Shown here piece by piece: positions 1 to 6,312 of a DNA stretch of 8,978 nt. The stretch is from Conexibacteraceae bacterium (GTDB taxonomy: Bacteria > Actinomycetota > Thermoleophilia > Solirubrobacterales > Solirubrobacteraceae), in contig WQWK01000067.1 of NCBI GenBank assembly GCA_009785395.1, forward strand, positions 1 to 8,978, given 5' to 3'. The position numbers were made by a program, and so were the translations under genes. The notes beneath the pieces were generated by a model, which saw only the letters and a program-made list of their open reading frames with translations, was not told the DNA's origin and did no database searches. The stretch's first letter is position 1. Each line of letters opens with the position of its first letter.

Positions 1-150
1 CTCGTTGCCCTGGTCGAGCCCGCGCTCCTTCAGGCACTGCAGCATCACCGTGCCGACGGCGCCTGTGGCGCCCACGATGGCGATCGTGTAGCCGGAGCGT
101 TGTTCGACGCCAGTGGCCAGCGGGCCACTGGCGGAGCTATCAGCGCTCAC
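1..150 (-). CDS. asd: Aspartate-semialdehyde dehydrogenase, N-terminal part (cut by window edge)
   Basis: Only the first 50 codons are present; the gene runs off the left edge. The product would reduce L-aspartyl-4-phosphate to aspartate 4-semialdehyde with NADPH in the cytoplasm, the step after aspartokinase toward lysine/diaminopimelate, threonine and methionine. The visible part contains [14 protein letters not shown] (residues 20-33), the N-terminal Rossmann strand and nucleotide-binding loop of Asd, followed by a helix ([11 protein letters not shown]). The start is a GTG overlapping the lysC stop as GTGA, with a good GGAGG-type ribosome binding site just upstream inside lysC, so translation is probably coupled to lysC. 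About 20 residues precede the usual family start and look unconserved; this stretch encodes a perfect hairpin. The catalytic cysteine and histidine lie outside the window. Identity rests on the motif plus the lysC neighbour. Confidence 0.9.
   Translation of the reverse strand, partial: MSADSSASGPLATGVEQRSGYTIAIVGATGAVGTVMLQCLKERGLDQGNE
108..133. repeat. Perfect 11-bp inverted repeat, 4-nt loop, inside the 5' end of asd
   Basis: Positions 108-118 (CGCCAGTGGCC) and 123-133 (GGCCACTGGCG) are exact reverse complements around a 4-nt loop at 119-122. The hairpin covers codons 6 to 15 of asd, that is, the non-conserved leader ahead of the Rossmann motif. It would form in the mRNA just downstream of the asd start and could influence asd translation or mRNA decay. 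There is no T-tract, so a standard intrinsic terminator is unlikely. The function is unknown. Confidence 0.7.
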
Positions 151-1418
151 CGTGCCTCCTCCCCCAGGCCGCTCTCGGCCCGGATGTCGTCGTCGCCGAG
201 ATCGAACGCGTGGTGCAGCGCGCGCACGGCCTGGGGCACCGCTTCGGCGCGGATCAGGCAGGTGATCTTGATCGGCGAGGTGTGGATGATCTCGATGTTG
301 ATCCCCTCGTGGCCCATCACCTCGAAGACCCTGGCGGCGACGCCCGGGTGTGAGCGCATGCCGGCGCCGATGATCGAGACCTTGCCGACCTCCGGGTCCT
401 GGTCGACCCTGTTGATGCCGAGCTCGGCCACGATCGGGGCGAGCGCGGCCTCGGCGATGCGCAGGTCCTCGGCGCCGAGCGTGAACGTGACCTCGGCGTC
501 GGCACCCTCGCTGCGCGGGTCGTTCTGGACGATCGTGTCGACGTTGACATTGGCGTCGGCGAGCGCCGTGAAGATCATGCCGGCCGCGCCGGGGCGGTCC
601 GGGACGCCGACCAGCGTGATCCGAGCCTCCTCGGTCGAGTGCGTCACGGCGGTGATCAGCGGGTGTTCCATGGTCTCGTCTTCTCCAATCACAACGGTAC
701 CGGGACCGTCCTCAAAGCTGGATCGGCAGTGGATGCGCACGCCGTGCGTGCGCGCGTACTCGACCGAGCGCAACTGCAGCACCTTGGCGCCGGAGGCTGC
801 CATCTCGAGCATCTCCTCGAAGCTCACCTGGGGCAGCTTGCGCGCGTCGGGCACGATCCGCGGGTCGGCGCTGAACACGCCGCTGACGTCGGTGTAGATC
901 TCGCACACGTCGGCGCCGACGGCCGCGGCCAGGGCGACCGCGGTCGTGTCCGAGCCCCCGCGGCCCAGGGTGGTCACGTCGCGGCTCGTGGACACGCCCT
1001 GGAAGCCCGCGACGAGCACGATCATGCCCTCCTCCAGGGCCTCGACGATGCGGTCGGCGCGGACGTCGAGGATGCGGGCCTTGGTGTGGCTCGTGTCCGT
1101 CACGATCCCGGCCTGCGAGCCGGTCAGGCTGATCGCCCTGTGGCCCAGGTCGTTGATCGCCATCGCGCACAGCGCACAGGAGATGCGCTCGCCCGTCGAG
1201 AGCAGCATGTCCATCTCCCGCGGGTCCGGGTTGGGTGAGACCTCCTCGGCGGCCTTGATCAGCTCGTCGGTCGTGTGGCCGCGCGCCGACAGCACCGCGA
1301 CGACCCGCTGGCCGTCCTCGCGCTTGGCCACGATGCGGGTGGCGGCACGCTTGATCCGCTCGGCGTCGGCGACCGAGGTACCGCCGAATTTCATGACAAC
1401 TGTGGGCTGGGACGACAT
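147..1418 (-). CDS. lysC: Aspartokinase (aspartate kinase), alpha subunit with C-terminal ACT domains
   Basis: Phosphorylates L-aspartate with ATP to L-4-aspartyl phosphate, the committed cytoplasmic step to lysine/diaminopimelate, threonine and methionine. At 423 aa it matches monofunctional actinobacterial aspartokinases (about 421 aa in Corynebacterium). Visible motifs are KFGGTSV (10-16), STGERIS (74-80), GFQG (138-141), [10 protein letters not shown] (151-160) and [12 protein letters not shown] (176-187) of the amino-acid kinase domain. Two ACT domains follow: the first from about 264 ([16 protein letters not shown]) and the second from about 345 ([21 protein letters not shown]), ending in [14 protein letters not shown] domains bind the feedback effectors lysine and/or threonine in this family; which ones apply here cannot be read from the sequence. 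The ATG at 1416-1418 has only a weak AGGG-type site. The stop overlaps asd as GTGA. An internal ATG at codon 250 may yield a separate beta subunit. Confidence 0.97.
   Translation of the reverse strand: MSSQPTVVMKFGGTSVADAERIKRAATRIVAKREDGQRVVAVLSARGHTTDELIKAAEEVSPNPDPREMDMLLSTGERISCALCAMAINDLGHRAISLTGSQAGIVTDTSHTKARILDVRADRIVEALEEGMIVLVAGFQGVSTSRDVTTLGRGGSDTTAVALAAAVGADVCEIYTDVSGVFSADPRIVPDARKLPQVSFEEMLEMAASGAKVLQLRSVEYARTHGVRIHCRSSFEDGPGTVVIGEDETMEHPLITAVTHSTEEARITLVGVPDRPGAAGMIFTALADANVNVDTIVQNDPRSEGADAEVTFTLGAEDLRIAEAALAPIVAELGINRVDQDPEVGKVSIIGAGMRSHPGVAARVFEVMGHEGINIEIIHTSPIKITCLIRAEAVPQAVRALHHAFDLGDDDIRAESGLGEEAR
669..686 (-). promoter_or_regulatory. Candidate internal ribosome binding site and ATG for an aspartokinase beta subunit
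   Basis: Codon 250 of lysC is ATG (669-671). GGAG lies 11 nt upstream at 683-686, within a purine-rich stretch. Some actinobacterial and Bacillus aspartokinases are alpha2beta2, with beta translated from an in-frame internal start just before the ACT domains; in Corynebacterium glutamicum that start is also around codon 250. Starting here would give a 174-aa ACT-only protein ending with the alpha subunit. The ribosome site is modest, so this call rests partly on family precedent. Confidence 0.5.
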
Positions 1419-1456
1419 CTGCCCTGAGCTTACGAAGTCATGCCGGTTTGCGGCTT

Positions 1457-1578
1457 ACAGGGCGCGGCGGCCCGAGCCGCGCCTTCTCGGGGGGTTGTTG
1501 ACGTTTGTGTAGATATAGGGCACAAACGTCAACAACCCCTGGTCGCAGAAGGGGTTTCACAGGGCGCGGCGGCCCGAG
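1457..1578. repeat. 20-bp direct repeat of the recR 3' end flanking a hairpin
   Basis: Positions 1457-1476 and 1559-1578 carry the same 20 bases (ACAGGGCGCG then GCGGCCCGAG on the plus strand), 102 bp apart start to start. The right copy is the end of recR, including the first base of its TGA. Read on the minus strand, the left copy also encodes SGRRAL followed by a stop, here TAA. In addition, 1477-1490 (CCGCGCCTTCTCGG) is the reverse complement of 1574-1587 within recR, so part of the recR end is present inverted beside the direct copy. The 82 bp between the copies (1477-1558) contain the 19-bp inverted repeat. This looks like a local rearrangement or the footprint of a small inserted element. 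Confidence 0.8.
1491..1539. repeat. Perfect 19-bp inverted repeat (hairpin) between recR and lysC
   Basis: The left arm 1491-1509 (GGGGTTGTTGACGTTTGTG) is the exact reverse complement of 1521-1539, around an 11-nt AT-rich loop (1510-1520). The arms are about 53% GC, clearly lower than the neighbouring genes. A competing 6-bp stem, AACCCC at 1534-1539 with GGGGTT at 1551-1556, could form instead. In the recR-to-lysC transcript the hairpin would lie about 17 nt after the recR stop. Neither side has a T-tract, so if it terminates or attenuates transcription it does so without the classical U-tail. Alternatives are an mRNA processing or stability hairpin, a dyad protein-binding site, or a copy of a dispersed palindromic repeat. 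The function is not known from sequence. Confidence 0.85.
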
Positions 1579-2168
1579 AAGGCGCGGCCGAGCGTGAGCT
1601 CGTCGGCATATTCGAGGTCGGCGCCGACCGGCAGGCCGGATGCCAGGCGCGTGACGCTGATGTCGGGTGCGATCGCGCGGATGCCGGCGGCGATGTGCAG
1701 CGCTGTCGCCTCGCCGGTGGTGGTCGGGTTGGTCGCGATCACGACCTCGCGCACCGGCTGGGCGGGATCGCGCACGCGCGCGTAGAGCTGCTCGATCTTC
1801 AGATCCTCGGGGTCGATCCCGTCGATCGGCGAGAGCGCGCCGCCGAGCACGTGGTAGCGCCCGCGGAACTCGTGCGTGCGCTCGATCGAGATCACGTCGA
1901 CGGGCTCCTCGACGACACAGATCAGGTCGGTGTCGCGGCGCTCGTCCTCGCAGATCCGGCAGCGCGGGCCCTCGGCGAGGTTGAAGCAGATCTCGCAGAA
2001 GCCGATCTTGAGCTTCACCTCGCGGATCGCCTCGGCCAGCGCAAAGGCGTCCTCCTCGCTCGCCCGCAGCAGGTGGAACGCGAGCCGCTGCGCCGTGCGG
2101 CCGCCAACGCCGGGAAGCTTCGAGAGCTCGGTGATCAGCCGCTGGAGCGGCGCCGCGTAGGTGCTCAA
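1557..2168 (-). CDS. recR: Recombination mediator protein RecR
   Basis: RecR acts with RecF/RecO in loading RecA at single-strand gaps during recombinational repair. The 203-aa length is typical. Domains in order are a helix-hairpin-helix (LSKLPGVGGRTAQRLAFHLL, about 15-34), a four-cysteine zinc finger (C58, C61, C70, C73), a Toprim domain from about 81 (LICVVEEPVDVISIERT, then GRYHVLGGALSPIDGI), the ATNPTTTGEATALHIA segment (145-160), and the conserved tail LASGLPVGADLEYADELTLGRAFSGRR. The start is TTG at 2166-2168. No ATG or GTG is available in frame upstream, because a TGA at 2187-2189 closes the frame after GTT GAG GAC CGC CGC; GAGG sits 8 nt before the TTG. It follows ebfC by 42 bp, as in many bacteria with a dnaX-ebfC-recR order. 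The last codons lie in the 20-bp direct repeat shared with the downstream spacer. Confidence 0.97.
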   Translation of the reverse strand: MSTYAAPLQRLITELSKLPGVGGRTAQRLAFHLLRASEEDAFALAEAIREVKLKIGFCEICFNLAEGPRCRICEDERRDTDLICVVEEPVDVISIERTHEFRGRYHVLGGALSPIDGIDPEDLKIEQLYARVRDPAQPVREVVIATNPTTTGEATALHIAAGIRAIAPDISVTRLASGLPVGADLEYADELTLGRAFSGRRAL

Positions 2169-2176
2169 GCGGCGGT

Positions 2177-2202
2177 CCTCAACGTCTCAGAACCCTCCTC
2201 CT
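2177..2202 (-). promoter_or_regulatory. Ribosome binding sites ahead of the recR TTG start
   Basis: GAGG at 2177-2180 lies 8 nt before the TTG and is the likely working site. A much stronger AGGAGGAGG at 2194-2202 is 25 nt from the TTG, too far to serve it directly. It is followed only by CTG or TTG codons whose frames stop within a few codons. The stronger site may be a leftover of an earlier start or may act as a standby site. Confidence 0.5.
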
Positions 2203-2211
2203 GCACTTGGA

Positions 2212-2553
2212 TCAGAACCCGGGCAGTCCCAGGCCGCCGAGCCCGCCGGGCCCACCGAGGCCGCCGGTCACGGCGCCGAGCTTCTGCGCAGCCAGATCCT
2301 GGGCCTGCTGCAGACCCTGGTTGACGGCTGCCAGCACCAGGTCCGAGAGCATCTCGGCGTCATCGGGATCGATCGCCTCGGGGGCGATCGTCAGCGACTT
2401 GAACACGAGGTCGCCGGTGACCTCGACGGTGACGGCCCCGCCGCCGGCTGACGCCTCGACCGTCGCGTGCTTGAGCTCCTCCTGAGCCTTCGCCATGTCG
2501 GCCTGCATCTTCTGGACCTGCTTCATCATCTGCTGCATGTTCGGCTGGGGCAT
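2212..2553 (-). CDS. ebfC: YbaB/EbfC family nucleoid-associated DNA-binding protein
   Basis: A 113-aa protein of the YbaB/EbfC family. Members are small dimeric proteins that bind DNA with little sequence specificity, affect nucleoid organisation, and are very often encoded between dnaX and recR, as here. The N-terminus is a Met/Gln/Lys-rich helix (MQQMMKQVQKMQADMAKAQEEL, about 6-27, split here only by its own pattern), followed by a beta-sheet segment (GAVTVEVTGDLVFKSLTI, 39-56) and a C-terminal helix (LSDLVLAAVNQGLQQAQDL). Residues 97-113 form a Gly/Leu/Pro-rich tail ending GLPGF, likely disordered. The ATG overlaps the dnaX stop by one base as TGATG, with a G-rich ribosome binding site (GGGGGGAG) inside the end of dnaX, indicating coupling. 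Confidence 0.95.
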   Translation of the reverse strand: MPQPNMQQMMKQVQKMQADMAKAQEELKHATVEASAGGGAVTVEVTGDLVFKSLTIAPEAIDPDDAEMLSDLVLAAVNQGLQQAQDLAAQKLGAVTGGLGGPGGLGGLGLPGF

Positions 2554-4388
2554 CAGCTCCCCCCTTCGTGGTCGTCTTGCAGGATCTCTTCAGCGCCGAA
2601 CTCGTCGACGAACTTCTGTACCAGCTCGTCATCGCTCATCGGCGTGAACTCAACCTCCGGCTCGGGGCCGGGCTCCTCGGTGGGCGCATCAGAGAGCTCG
2701 TAGCGCAGCACCAGGGCGGTGCCCGTGACGTTACGGACAGCCTCGGCGGTCGCGCGGCGATAGTCGTCCTGCTCGGCCTTGCGCTTGTAGAACGCCGCCT
2801 CGGCCGGGAAGCTCAGAACCAGCTCGCGCTCGCTGACGGCAGTGGGCCGTGCTGATTCGAGCAGCACCCCGAGCATCGCGTTGCCGCCTCGCACCAGCTC
2901 GATCACGGCTGGCCACATGCGCCTCATCTCGTCGACACTGGAAGTGGCGGCGGTGGTGTCCCGTGCCGGCGGGTCGTCTGAAACGGCAAGGGAGATTGCC
3001 GCTTCAGAAGACTCGATCGTCGCGGGAGGAACAGCCTCGGCGCTGTTCTGCTGCCGCTGGAGGCCGGGAGCGTCCGCCGCGGCCGTCGCGATCTCGGCAG
3101 GCACGGGCTCACTTGTCAGCCTTTCCTCGGGCTCATGGGCGTGTGGCGGCTCCGGAGCTGGCGGTGCTTCATCCGCAGCGACGGCCCTCGCGCTTTGCGC
3201 CGGGGCCGGAGCGGCGGGTGGAGTCACCGCACGCACCCCACCTCTCTCCAACCGCTCAATCCGAGCCATGAGCGCTGAAACAGACGGGTCCACCTCCGGC
3301 GCGGCGGCCTTGATCAGAACGAGCTCGAGCTGGATGCGGGGCTGGGCGCCGTTGGCGGTCGCCTCCAGGGCCGCGGAGACGAGCTCGAGCAGGCGGACGG
3401 CGTCGGTCTGCGCAAGCGACGACGCCTGCCGGGCGAGCCGTGCGTCCCGCTCGGGCGTCACCCGCAGCTCGGCCGGGACCTCGCCGCCGAGGATCTGCAC
3501 GGTCAGCAGCTCGCGCGCGTGGACCTCGAGGTCGCGCAGCACCTGACCGGGATCGCGCCCGGACCCGGCGAGCGCAGCGGCGGCGCGCAGGGCGCCGGCG
3601 GGGTCGGAGGCAGCGATCGCGTCGACAGCGCCAAACAGCTGCTCGGCATCGGCGACCCCCAGCACGGCAAGCACATCCTCGGGCTTGATGGTCTCGTCGC
3701 CGGCGTAGGTGACCAGTTGCTCCAGCGTCCCCAGCGCGTCGCGGAACGAGCCGGTCGCGTGACGGGCGATCAGGGCGGCGGCGCCGTCATCGATCTGGAT
3801 CTGCTCGGACGCCGCCACGCGCCGCACCACGGTCGCCACCTGTTCGGCGGAGGGCCGGCCGAAGTCGAAGCGGTGGCAGCGGTCGACGACCGTCGGCAGC
3901 ACCTTCTGCGCCTCCGTGGTGGCGAGCACGAACACCGTCCGCGGGGGCGGTTCCTCCAAGGTCTTCAGAAAGGCGTTCCAGGCCTGGGTCGAGAGCATGT
4001 GCGCCTCGTCCAGGATGTAGACCTTGTGGCGGCCCGAGACGGGCGCGTAGGCGACCTTCTCGCGCAGCTCGCGGATGTCATCGACCGAGTTGTTGGAGGC
4101 CGCGTCCATCTCGATCACGTCGAGCGAGGTGGCGTTGGCGATCGCGATGCACGAGTCGCAGACCCCGCACGGCGTCACGGTCGGTCCGTTCACGCAGTTC
4201 AGGCAGGCGGCGAGGATCTTCGCCATGCTCGTCTTGCCGGTGCCGCGGGAGCCGACGAACAGGTACGCGTGGTGGATCTGGTCGCGCTCCACCGCGTGTG
4301 AGAGCGTGCGCACCACGTGCTCCTGGCCGACCACGTCCGCGAACGTGCGCGGGCGGTGGCGTCTGTAGAGAGAGGGGCCTGCGGACAC
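2553..4388 (-). CDS. dnaX: DNA polymerase III subunit gamma/tau
   Basis: Clamp-loader ATPase that helps load the beta sliding clamp and links replisome parts. At 611 aa it has the AAA+ core first: YRRHRPRTFADVVGQ (8-22), Walker A GSRGTGKT (46-53), zinc-binding cysteines C65, C74, C77 and C80, Walker B ILDEAH (125-130), sensor 1 ATTE (156-159) and sensor 2 GSFRDALG (213-220). The collar helices extend to about 360. A Pro/Ala/Glu-rich, probably disordered linker spans about 385-480, then a C-terminal globular region (DEMRRMWPAVIELV onward). This is a full tau-like form; no A-rich slippery site for a programmed gamma frameshift is visible. The start is GTG at 4386-4388 with no clear Shine-Dalgarno upstream, so a leaderless mRNA is possible. 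It is the first gene of the minus-strand block and is divergent from the deacetylase gene. Confidence 0.97.
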   Translation of the reverse strand: MSAGPSLYRRHRPRTFADVVGQEHVVRTLSHAVERDQIHHAYLFVGSRGTGKTSMAKILAACLNCVNGPTVTPCGVCDSCIAIANATSLDVIEMDAASNNSVDDIRELREKVAYAPVSGRHKVYILDEAHMLSTQAWNAFLKTLEEPPPRTVFVLATTEAQKVLPTVVDRCHRFDFGRPSAEQVATVVRRVAASEQIQIDDGAAALIARHATGSFRDALGTLEQLVTYAGDETIKPEDVLAVLGVADAEQLFGAVDAIAASDPAGALRAAAALAGSGRDPGQVLRDLEVHARELLTVQILGGEVPAELRVTPERDARLARQASSLAQTDAVRLLELVSAALEATANGAQPRIQLELVLIKAAAPEVDPSVSALMARIERLERGGVRAVTPPAAPAPAQSARAVAADEAPPAPEPPHAHEPEERLTSEPVPAEIATAAADAPGLQRQQNSAEAVPPATIESSEAAISLAVSDDPPARDTTAATSSVDEMRRMWPAVIELVRGGNAMLGVLLESARPTAVSERELVLSFPAEAAFYKRKAEQDDYRRATAEAVRNVTGTALVLRYELSDAPTEEPGPEPEVEFTPMSDDELVQKFVDEFGAEEILQDDHEGGS

Positions 4389-4479
4389 GGACCGTCGAGT
4401 CTAGGTGAGAGCGCGGCTCAACCGTTCTTTGCGGCCGTAGTACGTAATAACGAATCAAATCCGCAACGAACCGGGGATC
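4389..4479. promoter_or_regulatory. Divergent intergenic region with AT-rich centre and imperfect dyad
   Basis: These 91 bp must hold the promoters of dnaX (minus) and the deacetylase gene (plus). The centre (about 4435-4460) is strikingly AT-rich for this window. It is flanked by imperfect inverted repeats, 4421-4434 (ACCGTTCTTTGCGG) and 4461-4474 (CCGCAACGAACCGG), matching at 11 of 14 positions. TTGCGG faces inward on both strands (4429-4434 and 4461-4466), which could be overlapping divergent -35 elements or half-sites for a regulator. A TAGACT hexamer on the minus strand (4398-4403) lies 9 nt before the dnaX GTG and fits the TANNNT -10 pattern. No -10/-35 pair is convincing enough to assign. 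Confidence 0.4.
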
Positions 4480-5124
4480 ATGCACGTAGAGATGACGCAA
4501 CCACCAAGGATCCTCAACCTCAACTTCCACGGCATCGGCCGGCCGATCGGCCGCGACTTCGGCGAGGGCGAGCGCGAGCTCTGGGCCAAGCACGAGACCT
4601 TCGAGGCTGCGCTGGACCTGGCGGCGGCCCACCGCGACGCGATCAGGCTCAGCTTCGACGACGGCAACAGCACTGACATCGACGTCGCCCTGCCCGCGCT
4701 CCAGCAGCGCGACCTCACCGCCACCTTCTTCATCGTCCCCGGCTGGCTCGGCGAACCGGGACGCATGACCAAGGCAGACCTCAAAGACCTCGTCGCCGCG
4801 GGCATGACGATCGGCAACCACGGGCTCCACCATCACCGGTTCACCGAGCTCGATCGTCCGTCACTGGAGCATGAGGTGCGCTCCGGCCGCCTGCTGCTGG
4901 AGGAGCTCACCGGCACCACCCCCACCACGCTCGCGATCCCCTTCGGGGACTACGACGAGTTCGTCCTCGACGTGCTGCAACGGGACGCCTACACGCACGT
5001 CTTCACGAGCGACGGCGGCACCGCCGCCCCGGAGGACTGGCTGCAGCCGCGCGAGCACGTGCGCACCGACCACAGCCCCGCTGCGCTCCAGAGCCTGGTG
5101 TCGGCGCTCACCGACGCGCCGGGC

Positions 5125-5136
<12 letters not shown>
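4480..5136 (+). CDS. Polysaccharide deacetylase family protein (NodB homology domain, CE4-like)
   Basis: CE4/NodB-fold enzymes remove N- or O-acetyl groups from carbohydrates using a metal ion. Visible motifs are SFDDG (58-62; D60 expected catalytic base, D61 metal ligand), NHGLHHH (113-119; H114 and H118 expected metal ligands) and AIPFGDYDE (152-160). The N-terminal ILNLNFHGIGRP (11-22) is the strand ahead of the fold seen in one deacetylase subgroup. At 218 aa it is a compact single-domain protein with no signal peptide, lipobox or membrane segment, so a cytoplasmic location is inferred and the true substrate is open (a sugar intermediate rather than wall polymer is plausible). ATG at 4480 has GGGG closely upstream; ATG at 4492 is an alternative. 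It is a lone plus-strand gene, divergent from dnaX and overlapping the ATPase gene tail-to-tail by 12 bp. Confidence 0.85.

Positions 5137-6299
<1,163 letters not shown>

Positions 6300-6312
<13 letters not shown>

Noticed and set aside
1491..1539. Classical intrinsic terminator
   Set aside because: The stem is strong, but neither strand has a T-tract after it, and the loop is long. A non-canonical terminator remains possible and is noted as a finding.
1491..1539. Integron attC site or CRISPR repeat
   Set aside because: There is only a single palindrome, with no matching attC core sites, no integrase, no array of spaced repeats and no cas genes in the window.
1419..1556. Lysine riboswitch ahead of lysC
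   Set aside because: The 138-bp spacer is shorter than a typical lysine riboswitch, and much of it is the inverted repeat and the recR-derived copy; no conserved L-box core is visible.
2553..4388. Programmed frameshift in dnaX making a short gamma form
   Set aside because: No A-rich slippery heptamer with a following hairpin is apparent; the gene reads through as one 611-aa frame.
4389..4479. Signal recognition particle RNA or a tRNA next to dnaX
   Set aside because: The spacer is only 91 bp and shows neither the conserved SRP RNA core nor a tRNA cloverleaf.
4078..4836. Minus-strand frame spanning the dnaX start, the divergent spacer and the deacetylase start
   Set aside because: It overlaps two genes with strong motifs and crosses an AT-rich promoter region; its protein has no recognisable domain.
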